This document shows positions 32,745 to 44,583 of a stretch of DNA of 64,000 nt, piece by piece (positions within the stretch are counted from its first letter, which is position 1; each line of letters opens with the position of its first letter). Source of the stretch: Zoroaster sp. YZ-2022 (taxonomy: Eukaryota > Echinodermata > Asteroidea > Forcipulatida > Zoroasteridae); the NCBI GenBank assembly GCA_029582265.1, contig CM055816.1, forward strand, positions 94,700,809-94,764,808, in the 5' to 3' direction. Under the pieces are notes generated by a model that was given only the letters and a program-made list of their open reading frames with translations, did no database searches and was not told the DNA's origin. The position numbers and the translations under genes were made by a program.

Positions 32745-33545
32745 ATGGCAGCGATCATTGGACAAATCGGAGAGTTTAACGAAGAAGGCAAGGAGACATT
32801 CACTTGCTACATGGAACGCATGGAACAGTTCTTCATCGCCAATGCCGTCTCGGACGACAGAGTTGTGAGTGTATTTTTGAAAATTATAGGAGCAAAGTCC
32901 TATGCTCTTCTGAAATCTATGGTTTCACCGGCAAAAGTTAGTGACAAATCTCTAGCGGAGCTTCAGTCATTGCTGAAGGAGCATTATACACCTCAACCCT
33001 TAGTGATAGCTGAACGTTTCAAGTTTCATAAAAGGGAACAGAAACAAGGGGAATCTGTGTCTGCATACATAGTGGAACTCAAGCACTTAGCCGTGACATG
33101 CCAGTTTGGCACATTTCTGAATGATGCTTTGAGAGATAGATTGGTCTGCGGGTTGATCAGTACCCAGACACAAAAAAGGCTACTGGCTGAGAAAAATCTG
33201 ACCTTGGATAAAGCGGTTCAACAAGCGTTAGCTTTTGAAATGGCCACAAAACAAGCCAAAGAATTTCAACCGCACAATGGTACACATTCCCAGGAGGCCA
33301 GTGCCAGCGTGAAAAGGGTCACTAGTAACAGTACAGGGAAAAAGAAATCTACTGCACGAAAGACGGATACATCAAAATCCAAAACCAATGAAAGTTCTTC
33401 AAGTTCATCGTGTTATCGATGTTTAGAGGCACACTCGCCAAAGGAATGTCCATTTAAGAGTGCAACCTGCTATTTCTGCAAAAAGGTGGGACATATTGCC
33501 AAGGCTTGCCGGAAAAAGTCAAAAAGCCATAACAAAGGGAGCTGA
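32745..33545 (+). CDS. Gypsy-1 gag
   Basis: A 266-codon intact frame. It is the structural protein of the retrotransposon particle. The N-terminal two thirds is the retrotransposon gag domain (FLKIIGAKSYALLKSM, LKEHYTPQPLVIAERF). A basic linker with a Ser run follows, then two zinc-knuckle-like clusters near residues 223-258: CYRCLEAHSPKEC and CYFCKKVGHIAKAC, which bind RNA. The ATG at 32745 follows the primer site by about 50 bp. The gag frame overlaps pol by about 85 bases, with pol in the +1 frame. Confidence 0.93.
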   Translation: MAAIIGQIGEFNEEGKETFTCYMERMEQFFIANAVSDDRVVSVFLKIIGAKSYALLKSMVSPAKVSDKSLAELQSLLKEHYTPQPLVIAERFKFHKREQKQGESVSAYIVELKHLAVTCQFGTFLNDALRDRLVCGLISTQTQKRLLAEKNLTLDKAVQQALAFEMATKQAKEFQPHNGTHSQEASASVKRVTSNSTGKKKSTARKTDTSKSKTNESSSSSSCYRCLEAHSPKECPFKSATCYFCKKVGHIAKACRKKSKSHNKGS

Positions 33546-36500
33546 TAAGAAATCAGTGAAACAAATGATGCAAGATTCTGAGGAATCAGACGACGACTGC
33601 TGTGTTTACACTGTTAGCTCGTTGCGTTCACCTAAACAGGGAGTTCTACTTACCATAGACATTGCAGGGTCTCCAGTAGAAATGGAATTGGACACTGGAG
33701 CAGCGGTTTCCATCGTTTCTGATACTGTGTATCACAACCAGTTATCTTCATGGCCATTGGAGAAATCATCTGTGAGATTGAAGAGCTACATTGGAGAAAC
33801 AATCAACGTGTTGGGGAAGCTTACTGTACCAGTCAGGTATGACAACCAGACACATACACTTGTTTTGTATGTAGTGCCTGGAGACAAGCCTTCATTGATT
33901 GGTCGAGATTGGTTGGCCAAGATAAAGATTGATTGGCAGAATATCTTCAAGGTTCGAGATACACCACCCCAGAAAGCAGATGAAGAGCTATCTTTGAACA
34001 AGTCTGAAGGAGACATTTCGGGTTTGAAGTCAAAGTATGGATCAGTTTTCAGTGAGAAAGGTGGGCCAATTACTGGATTTAAAGCCCATATCCATGTAAA
34101 GGAAAATGCAAAGCCAGTATTTTTCAAACCACGCCCTGTACCATACGCGCTCAAGGGAAACAATTAGCAAGAACTAAAGCGCCTTCAGGATGATGGAATC
34201 ATCACAAAGGTTGAACGCAGTGACTGGGCATCACCGCTCGTACCAGTACCAAAGCCAGATGGACATTTGCGCTTATGTGTGGACTATAAGGTGTCAATCA
34301 ATAAAGTATTAGATGACACACAATATACTTTGCCAAACGCAGAAAATTTGTTTGCCACTCTTGAAGGGGGAAAATTATTTTCGAAAATAGATCTCTCCCA
34401 TGCATACCAACAACTTGAGTTAGATGCAGATTCAAAGAAGTATTTGACCGTAAATACACACTTGGGGCTTTTCCAGTTTAACAGATTAGCTTTTGGAGTG
34501 TCTTCGGCTCCAGGGATTTTTCAAGGTGTTATGGATCAAATTTTGCAGGGCATAGAAGGTGTAGTGTGTTACTTAGATGACATTCTCATCTCTGCGCCAA
34601 CTGAACAAAAGCACAAACAAATTCTGGATGAAGTCCTAATGCGTTTGGAAAAGTACTGTGTACGGGTAAAACGCCAGAAATGTGAATGGTGTAAACCTTC
34701 GGTAGAATATTTGGGTCATGTGGTAGATGCTAAGGGTATCCATCCTACAGCTGAAAAGCTGGACGCGATCAGGCAGGCGCCAAGTCCAAATAACATTGCG
34801 GAGCTCAGATCTTATCTGGGACTCTTAAATTACTATGGGAAATTTATTCCAAATGTGTCTACACTGTTGCATCCTTTAAACGAGCTCTTGCGCAAGGATG
34901 TGAAGTGGAATTGGTCCAAAGCCCGCGAGACTGCTTTCAAGCAAAGTAAATTTAGGTTGATGGAAAGTACATGGTTAGTCCATTATGATGTCAGCAAAGA
35001 ACTTCGCTTGGCATGCGATGCTTCAGCCTATGGGGTAGGTGCTGTGATTTCCCATGTAATGTCAGATGGGGAAGAACGACCTATTGCATTTGCCTCACGT
35101 ACTTTGTCCGCTAGTGAGAAAAACTACGCGCAAATTGAGCGAGAAGCATTGGCACTGATATTTGGTGTGAAAAAGTTTCACAAATATCTGTATGGCCGTA
35201 AATTCACGATGATTACGGACCATAAGCCACTGACTACCATTTTCAATCCACAGTCACCTATACCAACATTGGCTGCAGCACGAATGCAAAGATGGGCGAT
35301 TATTTTGTCTGCCTATACATATGACATTGTATATAAATGCTCAGTAGATCATGGGAATGCGGACGCATTATCGAGATTACCTAGCCGGGTAGAGTCACAA
35401 GTAGAGATTAAGTATTTCTCTTATGTAGACGAATTACCAGTGACAGCAGATGACATCAGTAGAGAAACACGGAAAGATCCTGTGTTATCGAGGGTGTATG
35501 AGTATGTAGCTACCGGATGGCCAGGTTATGTTCAAGATGAAAACATGAAACCATATTTCATTCGTAGAAATGAATTGTCAGTAGACAAAGGTTGTATCTT
35601 GTGGGGATTCCGGGTGATCATTCCACCAAGATTTAGATCTAGATTATTAGACGATCTTCATGAACAACACTTGGGCATATGTCGTATGAAAGGCTTAGCA
35701 CGTAGTTATTTGTGGTGGCCAGGATTAGATAAAGACGTAGAAACCCTTGTAAATGGGTGTAGTACTTGTCTCTCTGTTCGAAAGGCACCACAAGCCGCAC
35801 CACTCAAAACTTGGGAATGGCCTTGTAGAATTTGGCAAAGATTACATATCGATTTTGCTGAGTTGAAGGGACAGCATATGTTGATAGTAATAGATAGTCA
35901 CTCTAAGTGGGTGGAAGTATATCCGATGAGGACTACCACCACGGGCAAAACTTTGGACATCCTGAGGAGGTTATTCTCATCCTACGGATTACCAGAAGAA
36001 ATTCTATCGGACAATGGTCCACAATTCACGTCAGTTGAATTTAAGGATTGCATGGTAAACAATGGCATAAAACATACTCGGGTGCCACCATACCATCCTG
36101 CTTCAAATGGGGCAGCAGAGCGTACAGTGCAAACTGTGAAAAGAGCTCTGATAAAGCAATTTCTGGATCCAAATCCGAGAAAACAAAAGTTGTCAGTTCA
36201 CCATAAATTGGCAAATTTCCTGATAACTTACAGAAACACACCACAAGCAACCACAGGTCAAACACCTGCCGAGTTGTTTCTCAAGAGGAAACCTCGGACA
36301 AGGTTGTCATTGTTGAAGCCAAATTTGGCACAGTCAGTAGAAAACAAACAAGCAAAACAAAGAGAGTTTCATGACAAGGGCAGAGTAAAAGAAAGAACTC
36401 TGACAGTTGACCAAAAGGTTAGGGTGAAGAGTCACGAAAACAGTTTGGTGAAGTGGTTACCAGGTAAGGTGGTAAAAATCTGTGGTCCTCGTACATATAT

Positions 36501-36900
36501 AGTACATGTGTACAAGAATGATAAGAACAGGTTTGTGCACATTGATCATGTGTTGCCATCACTGGAAGAAAGTCCAGAGACTACTCCACAAACAGTAATT
36601 CCTGGAAGTCACGAACCTCTGGATTTGACTCAGTTCCATTCATCCAACAAAAAGCAGGATGACTATGTCAATGGGAAGCAAACTTACCAAAAACATGGAA
36701 CAAAAACATCTCCAGTGAAGCACAAGGCTCACACTTCCAAAGACCAAGTTGTACAAAAATCAAATGGAGAGTTACAAGATAGTACCAAGCTTGACGAATC
36801 TACACAAATAATACCAGAAAAGCGATATCCTCAAAGGATACGTCAAAAAACAAAACAAAACATGTACATGAGTATTATATTGTACATGAACGTGTACTAG
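33460..36900 (+). pseudogene. Gypsy-1 pol with one in-frame TAG
   Basis: Domains in order: aspartic protease (MELDTGAAVSIVS, LIGRDWL), reverse transcriptase (KIDLSHAYQQLELD, FGVSSAPGIFQ, CYLDDILI), RNase H (LACDASAYGVGAV, REALALIFGVKKF), then the integrase HHCC zinc region (LHEQHLGICRMKG...CSTC), the catalytic D, D and E blocks (HIDFAELK, LSDNGPQFTS, HPASNGAAERTVQ) and a GPY/F-like C-terminus. The only break is TAG at 34165-34167, between the protease and the RT. The frame continues unchanged on both sides to the stop at 36898-36900. Otherwise the enzyme motifs are all present, matching the youth implied by the LTRs. Confidence 0.93.
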
Positions 36901-37286
36901 GGTACAATGTTTTGAGTTCATTTTGAAGGTTTAAAAAAATTAAAAAATCCTGTGTTGGTTATGCAAAACAATGTAAATAGGGCATTAAAAAAATAAAATA
37001 ATAAAATAAATTTAAGTTACTTTTTGTGTGCCTAACATCAAGACAACTCATGTATATTTAGACAGTTGACTTGTTTTTGACAGTACAAATTCACTTCAAA
37101 AGGACATCTGGTATTTATGTTCAAACCAATGTGCTCATCACTTTATTGACTTCATTGTTAGAATGAAGGTTGTTACAACAAACAATTTGGGTATTGCTAC
37201 TATTGTTTTTTTTTATTCATAATAGTAACATAGACAGCAATACATTTTTATAATTTATGTACATGTAACATTTAAGGGGGAAGGAA
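36901..37286 (+). other. Gypsy-1 3' untranslated region with polypurine tract
   Basis: AT-rich non-coding sequence between the pol stop and the 3' LTR. The polypurine tract is at about 37274-37286. Confidence 0.8.
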
Positions 37287-37420
37287 TGTGATAGTTGTAT
37301 CCATTGCCATGTATGTTGAAGTGCGCCCTCTATAGTTTGAATAAATGACTTGAGCAGTCGCATAGCAGGTAGCCATTTTGTAGACCACGTTATTCTAAAC
37401 CCCAATCCCAAAATATCACA
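37287..37420 (+). repeat. 3' LTR of Gypsy-1
   Basis: 134 bp, one mismatch to the 5' LTR (G at 37365). Followed by the duplicated ATCTA. Confidence 0.95.
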
Positions 37421-39065
37421 ATCTAGATGACTGGGCTGCCAAACACAATGTTACCCATTCAGCACTATCAGCACTTCTAAGTATTTTAAGGAAAACATAC
37501 CATCCCAATCTGCCGAAAGATCCTAGAACATTGCTTGGGACAACAACCAATATTTCAACTGAAACATTGTCAGGTGGCACATATTACCATGTTGGGATTG
37601 AAAAAGGTGTTTTGTCCATACTAGATGCAACATATCTTGTGACAGATAATCAAATCAAGCTTCAAATAAATGTGGATGGGCTGCCCCTCTTCAAAAGTTC
37701 AAGTGCCCAATTTTGGCCCATATTAGGTATGGTGCAAAATTGTACCAGCAAGAAGCCTTTCCTAATTGGGTTGTACTACGGTAATAGTAAGCCCACAAGT
37801 CTTCAATACCTGCATAATTTTGTCATGGAAGCCAGACAACTTGAGAGCGATGGCTTTATGTACAATAAACTTAAAGTTGTAGTTGTGATCTCAGCAATAG
37901 TGTGTGATGCTCCGGCTCGTGCTTTTCTCAAGAACATAAAGAGCCACAGCGGATATTCAGGGTGCGATAAATGTACTCAACATGGTGTTTATTTAGAAAA
38001 GGTAACTTTCCCAGAGACGGATGCTACCCTCCGCACTGACGAGTCATTCAAAGAGATGACAGATAAAGTTCACCACCTAGGGACATCTCCACTTGCCGAA
38101 CTTAATATTGGCATGGTCTCAACCTTCCCAAGCGACTACATGCATCTAGTGTGCCTGGGAGTAATGAAGAGGCTTCTCAGGCTATGGTTAGAAGGTCCTC
38201 TATAGGTTGGGTCCTCGTGTCATTGAGAAGATCTCCACAGTTTTAGTGACACTTCGGCCATACATCCCGTGTGAGTTTGCCAGAAAACCAAGGGCTCTCA
38301 AAGAATTCAAGCGCTGGAAAGCAACTGAGTTTAGAATTTTTTTTGTATACTGGCCCGCTGTCTCTGCTCGGTTGTTTGCCCGATGTACTGTACAAAAATG
38401 TTATGCTGTTTGCAGTGGCTTTGTTTATTATGTTGAGTCCATCGTTGTGTGATGATTACTGCCAGTTTGCTCACGACTTGCTTGTGTTGTTTGTCACATA
38501 TAACGTTCATGGCTTAGTTCATTTGTCAGAGGAGGTCAAGAGGTATGGCTCACTAGACAACATTTCATGCTTCCCGTTTGAATTTTTTTTGGGTCAACTT
38601 AAGCGAATGGTAAGAAAACCACAATCTCCACTGGAGCAAGTAATCCGTCGCCTGTCAGAGCAACGTCGGACAGACCCACCAGTCACAAAGGATCAACTCC
38701 AGTATCCACATTCCTCTGGGCCATTGCCTAGGGAGTATAAAGGATGCTCTCAATTTTCTCAGCTGCACCGTCCTGACTGCATCATAAAGACTTCAGTTGG
38801 TGACAACTGTGTCCAAATAGATGACAGTGTTGGTGTTGTTCGGAACTTTTGTGCAAAAGGCAGTAAGACATATGTTGTCTTTCAACAGTTCCTACATGTC
38901 AAGAACTTTTTTAGTTATCCTCTTGAATCAAGCAGAATCGGGATTGTAAGAGTGAAATGCCTAAGTGGAGAACTGCAAACCCATCTTGTTTCAGCAATTA
39001 CAAAGAAATGTGTAATGATGCCTTACAAAGACTCTCACATAGTTGTTCCATTTCTTCACGGATAA

Positions 39066-39957
39066 GGTGTTGTACACTGTCTTGTTAAGACTACATTTTG
39101 GAAAGTTTCCATGGATAAATTTCCAGGACCATTGATAGTTTCTTGAAATTGTTCACGTTTAATAACACTGGAAGAACCTTTACCTGTCAATAGGGGCGTC
39201 ATTGCTGTTGGATAAGAGGTTGGCCAGCTTTTTGGGAAATGTTTGCGTATTAAAGTTGCATGAGTTTTTGGCAATTTGCAAGTACTATGGCTGCCTGATA
39301 AATGTTTCTTTGAAGGACCATATTGTGACACTGTTTGGGGTCATGGAAGCTTCTTATACTGGAAAAGTTGGCTGACAACATTCTGTGTGGCTGCCCGAAC
39401 TGTAGAGGTCAAATTCAAAGTTGGATATTATGTGTAAGGGCACTTTTACATCAGATTCAGTACTCCCCCCAATAATTAGATATGTATATCAAGAGGTGGC
39501 CCATATAAACTCTGTTATCCGAGACATTGAGAAAGCCCAAAGTTTACAAAGCATTCTCTCATTCTCTGTGTTACACTTGTATCACAAGTGCATAAAGTTA
39601 AAAGCTGACTAAAGGCTATCAGCCTTCCACCAACAGCTGCTGGCTCATGATTACAGTAAGCTCCCAAAATGTAATATCATAGCCATTGTAAAACCATTTT
39701 AGTAAATTTTAAAAGTTTGAATTGAATAGGACAATTTGAAAAAATTACTGTTTTTGCCATATTTGTACAATGTAATCGTTTGGGTATAATTTTTTCTTAA
39801 TCTTGATTTTGTTCCGTCCTGAATTTTTAAGGATAATTTGTTTAGGGATTTTTAGATCGAAACAATCTCCATGCTTCATGTTGAACAACAACCCTAAGAT
39901 CTGTGCCCTGGAAATTTATGAGCTCATCAGTACTAATAATCCTCTTTATCTTTCAGC
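39066..39957 (+). other. Spacer between Tnp2-like and DUF4806 genes
   Basis: AT-rich, no recognisable gene. The short frame at 39421-39612 has no family signature. It ends in the pyrimidine-rich acceptor TCTTTCAG at 39956. Confidence 0.4.
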
Positions 39958-42900
39958 ATGGGGTTCTCTGTGGTAATATTCACTGAAGAAGATGGGGTCG
40001 CAATTATTTGCACGAGTTGGAGGTTGGATGACAACAGATGCTACTGGCCTCCGTTTCGATCATCTGTCCGTCTGGAGAAGGCTGTTAGAGGAAATCAGAA
40101 GCCAGAGGCAGATTGGACTGTTCACGCCATAAGGGTTTTGTCTGAAACAGGTTAGTTATAAGCAGTTGCTGAAAGTATTTGGATTTCTTATTTTTATTGG
40201 TGGGGTGGGGGAGGGGCCGTAAGTGGCAAAAAGGGGAGTGTGTGGTCCTTCCTCCCCTCCTCGCTAGCTTGCAATAGAAATTCAGTGTGGGGGGGGGGGC
40301 ACTTTGTCGAAAAGGTTTTAAACTTTAAACTTCATCTTATACCTATACTATTTCACCAGAGTACTACTTAAATAGTCCCAGCGAGTTTCTGCCTTGATAT
40401 CAAACTCGAACATTGTCATGCATGACACCAGACTTTGAACACTGAGCAGTCCTAACACCCCTTGTCTCAGGCGCGCATCAGACAAACTGTACAAGTAATT
40501 TATTATCTATAATGTTTATGTTAATATATTCTTATGAGAGAGCACGAGTACTCTTAACTCGTGCAGAAGAGGAATCTGACCTGCAGACTGATGATTACGC
40601 TGGTCCGTCTAAAAGGAAAAAGAGGTAATTTTGCTTTATGCATGTCTGTACATTGACAAAATATTTGACAGTAATACTATAAACACGATAAAAGGTTTCG
40701 CCCTGCCTGAAGAAATCCACATGATTGACTTTTTGAGGCAGGATTAAAACCCACAACCTTTAGGTTTCTCAGTCGGTGAGTGGCCGATTTGGATTCATGT
40801 ATAGCAGCGTGTACTACAAAATAATGGTAATGCATAATTGAAGCAGGAGATTGTAAATTAGAGTCCCGTCCGGGTTACATGTGGAATTTTCTCCATGTTA
40901 ATTAGACTTAAAACGTCAAGTATAGTGCCTATGTGGGTGAGACATCATGTCAATAGTTAACATTCAAATTACTGTCTTTGACACTCAGCAAGAGAAGAGG
41001 TACATGCAAGGCCTACTCATTCGTCATATTGGGCCATTACTGATATAAAATATCAACAAATCCAATAAAATACTGCTGGTTGTGTAGAGTTCACATTTAA
41101 AGTCCACTGGAAATAAATAACATGTTTGGTCTATCCATGCTACTTAGGCAATGCGAACCAATTTGGGAGTACTTTTGATTTAATACCAGTCAGTGTCTTC
41201 CTTTTGGCCAGTTATAATATCCATGATATTTCCTACTAAAGGACGCTGCTCTGATAAACGTGCAAGGCAGCGGAATGGAAACAAAATAGCATTCATGTAG
41301 TAAAAAGTGAACTCACAAGCATTGCCCAGGAAAGCAGTTTTACTAAATTAAGAATTACTGTCTTTTTGCTAAATATGGACCTACTCTGTAGTTAACAAGA
41401 AAATAATACAATAAATAGACCTGACGTCAGAAAAAGACTAACCAATCAAGCAACTTTTTTGCACAAATTAATTATGATGCAGTAGATTTTGCCTTGCATG
41501 ACATCACTGATTATCATGAGTTATCATCAAAAACAAAAATGTGCCCCAAGCATACTACAACACCTCAAGATTTGCATTACAAATGGGAAAGTGATTGCAG
41601 AATACAAATGGCAAAATACGAACAAGTTTTTTGATTTTTTAAAAATCCTATTTCCAGGTGCCTTTGAAAAAAAGTTTAGAAGAATAGCTACTTTGATGAT
41701 CCCCTAAGTAATGTGTGAAAATTCCAATAACACTCTTGCATATTTGATTTTTAGGATAAACAGAAGATATCTTTCGTCTGATTCGGAGGAAGAAGACATG
41801 ATCACTGAAGTACATGTAGCAGCACCAGCGTCTCCAATGCTACCATCTCTTCCCAAGACTCCACCACCCGTGCTAAATGTGACATCTAAGGAGCCATCAA
41901 CATCAAAAGCAACCCACCAAGCCCAGACATCAACACTTCCTCAGACATTGACAGTGACTCCTCCAGCCAGAAGACCAGCATCATCCTCTGTCAGACAGCA
42001 CACTCCAGCTAGGGCATTGACAGTGACTCGTCACGTCTATACACCTGCCAGACCAGCATCACCTTCTGTCAGACAGCACACTCCAGTTAGGGCATTGACA
42101 GTGACTCGTCACGTCAATACACCTGCCAGACCAGCATCACCTTCTGTCAGACAGCACACTCCAGCTAGGGCATTGACAGTGACTCCTCGCGTCAATACAC
42201 CTGCCAGACCAGCATCACCTTCTGTCAGACAGCACACTCCAGCTAGGGCATTGACAGTGACTCCTCGCGTCAATACACCTGCCAGACCAGCATCACCCTC
42301 TCTTAGCCAGGAGAATGGTATGCAGTACCTATTTAACTCTGATAAGATATGTACTCTGGGACGATGTGAAACCCAATATGAGGCTTGTTATTATTGTTGT
42401 TGAAGTCACTCTGTATACATGTATGTGCCCACATACTTCTACATTATTATTTATTCAGCTAAAACTGAGAGAAAAAGCATGAAAAACAATGACAACACAA
42501 CCTACATAAGCAAATGTTCCCATCATCTTGGTGTAATTTAGAACAAATATAAGTAGAGACATATATGCATTTGTGTTGAATCACAAACGTGCGATATTCG
42601 ACTATTATGAATGTCACAAAGTCACTTTGAAAACAGGGTCTGGGTGGGCAGATTGAAAATACATGTAGCAACAACCCATACAAAATGAATAGATGTCCTG
42701 CTGTTGGCGCAACACCTACATGAAATAATGGAAACCCCCCCCCCCCAAAAAAAAAGTACATTTGCTCAATATTTTATACCAAAAACCAATGGGTGTCCAA
42801 AAAAAAGAGTAGCATAAGTTTTGATCAATAAACATCTGTTTTAGTCTCATAAGTCCACGGTCAGCATGGAAGTTTATGTTGTACATCAGACCTGTAGGCA

Positions 42901-44583
42901 GCTTTGGAAGAATATGGTGGTTGTTTTAGGGGGAAGTGGACTCTTGGACTCTTGGATAAAAGATTTTTTTTCAAAATCGCCAAAATAGTGACCTTCAACA
43001 ATACTTCATTCAAAAGTAATTTGAGAAAATGCATGGGGCTTGTACTAAGCACAGGGGACCGACCTTCTCTTTCAACAAATATTGATGTACCTTGGAAAAT
43101 ACGAACCTGTACATGGACTATAAATCTTACCATGTTATGCTATACAAATTTATATTTAAATATTTGTTAAAGGCTGCTTCAGTCAATCGCTGAAGATTCA
43201 TTAATCCCAAGAGGTCCCTACCTTTGACAAAAATGTCATTCATTTTATTATTAATCTTATGATTTATCAGATAACTGAACTATTAAGGTTTTTTTTTCCA
43301 TTTATTATTACATGTAAATTAATATTAACCTGTTTTTACATTTCAGCTACTCAGCGCTTAATCCTCAAGCTTCTGACTGAGCTGAAAACTGAGATGCGAG
43401 GTCTCAAAAAGCAAATGGACCAGTTATCTCACCAAATCGAAGCCCGACAATTATTGGTCGATGATGAGTTTGTTATGCCTGATGACTTGGCATTTCCACT
43501 GGAAACGATTGATGACCTGAATGCTCTGGAACATTTATTGGAGACCAACAAGGAGCTAGAGAAGCATCTGGTATGGGTATAATATATTAAGCTATATATG
43601 TAGGTGTATACATCTCTTGTCTGTATTGGAGCTGATTTAACCTTGCTTTAATTGTTTATGAATGCGTACATGTCTTCACAGAAGAGGTCTGCCCTTTTTT
43701 TGTATACAATAATAATAATTGAAGATCTCTGCCCCAAAAGCCCACTCTTTTCAGGCTATTCAGTTACCATGTCAAATCACCCACCAAAATGCACAACAGC
43801 ATAAACCAGTGCTTCCATGGGTCACTGTTAACGATTTGCCCAAATTAATTTGATGGTGTTCTGTTTGATTCATCAAGTAAAAACATCCACTACAATGTAG
43901 GTCCGCAAGTGTCTGTCACATTCAGGTTTCTAACTACGGTCCATACTTGCCACTCTGCTAGCCTGAGGCTAGAAAACTTTTAGGTTCTGAATTTATCACT
44001 AGCAATTAAAGGTTTCTAACATTTTGAAGGGCACCAGAAACTTAGGAAAAGAAGAAAGTATTTAATATTTGATCCATTCTTTATTGTTTGTAGGTCGTAT
44101 CATGGGCAGCATGTGGTGGTAGCACAATCTACAATATTGTCACTCGTATTTTCGAGAAAACGATGCGAACGATGTCGCCCGACTCATCAACTGGACCGGG
44201 CAAGGTGGGAAAAGGTCATTTAAGAAGTTGCACATGAGAGCTGTTTTCGAAAGTGAGTACTTTTTAAATGAATCTATTGTAAAAAAATAAAAATAAAAAA
44301 ATAAAAATAAAAAATATTGAAGAGAATAAAGACTACTTTCCAACAAAAATGTGGTTATTACACTGAAATGATTACCCTTTGCTCATGTTTTCCTGTCATT
44401 GATCATACAGAATCCATCAGAAAGAACCCGCCAACCACAAATGCGACAGGTGCAGATGTACAAAGAGAGGTTGCGCACTACCTCAAGGGCTCAGCAGACA
44501 GGGGTGGACGTCGGAAGGCTCGGATGGATCGTGCCAACAACGGTGATGGCGATGTGCCTGGCAGAGTAGAAGTTCATTTTTAA
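39958..44583 (+). CDS. DUF4806-domain protein, six coding exons (one frameshift)
   Basis: Exons are 39958-40150, 40567-40624, 41755-42317, 43347-43570, 44094-44252 and 44411-44583, and the junction phases match. Exon 1 gives the N-terminal module of this family, a W-x-P-P-F block in CYWPPFRSSVRLEKAV with IRVLSETG. Exon 2 is basic (KRKKR). Exon 3 starts SSDSEEED and contains four 26-residue Pro/Thr-rich repeats. Exon 4 is a coiled-coil-like leader into DUF4806 (FPLETIDDLNALEHLL). Exon 5 carries GGSTIYNIVTRIFE and, one frame away, LINWTGQGGKRSFKKL. Exon 6 carries VQREVAHYLKGSADRGG. The frame break in exon 5 lies in an A run near 44157-44161, so it may be an assembly error. The function of DUF4806 is unknown. 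It follows a Tnp2-like transposase gene head to tail. Confidence 0.78.
40151..41754 (+). other. Introns 1 and 2 of the DUF4806 gene
   Basis: Non-coding except exon 2 (40567-40624). Includes G runs at 40198-40220 and 40289-40299. No nested gene seen. Confidence 0.5.
41972..42283 (+). repeat. In-frame 78-bp minisatellite in DUF4806 exon 3
   Basis: Units start at 41972, 42050, 42128 and 42206, exactly 78 bp apart, with a partial fifth at 42284. Each encodes 26 residues containing RPASPSVRQHTPARALTVT. Confidence 0.95.
42318..43346 (+). other. Intron 3 of the DUF4806 gene
   Basis: AT-rich non-coding DNA with a C/A homopolymer at 42736-42757. No nested gene recognised. Confidence 0.5.

Larger units (their letters stand above)
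32540..37420 (+). mobile_element. Gypsy LTR retrotransposon 1, nearly intact
   Basis: LTRs of 134 bp each at 32540-32673 and 37287-37420 begin TGTGATAG and end TATCACA. They differ at one base (32618 A, 37365 G). Target duplication ATCTA flanks both ends (32535-32539, 37421-37425). The primer site TTGGCGACGAGGATGGGA follows the 5' LTR after one base, and a purine tract (AAGGGGGAAGGAA) precedes the 3' LTR. Gag and pol lie between. Family features: Gypsy (Metaviridae-type), domain order protease, RT, RNase H, integrase. Confidence 0.95.
32087..39065 (+). pseudogene. Tnp2-like (CMC/EnSpm-type) transposase gene, split by Gypsy-1
   Basis: The ATG at 32087 starts an open frame that runs to 32539, is interrupted by a Gypsy element and resumes in the same frame at 37426. 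The N-terminus has a 72-bp in-frame duplication (PRSKRR twice), then an acidic Ser/Asp-rich region. The downstream part carries the family blocks INVDGLPLFKSSSAQFWPIL, CDAPARAFLKNIKSHSGYSG with the C-x2-C, FPSDYMHLVCLGVMKRLL and, after frame changes, CFPFEFFLGQLKRMVRKPQ. These match the transposase domain of the animal Tnp2-like family (cut-and-paste transposition in the nucleus). Two one-base frameshifts lie near 38198 and in a T run at 38335-38343. The end is at the stop at 39063-39065. The DUF4806 gene follows 0.9 kb downstream on the same strand. Confidence 0.78.

Noticed and set aside
40730..40880. tRNA-like or SINE-like sequence in the DUF4806 intron
   Set aside because: A few box-like words occur, but no ordered A and B boxes and no match to the two clear SINE copies.
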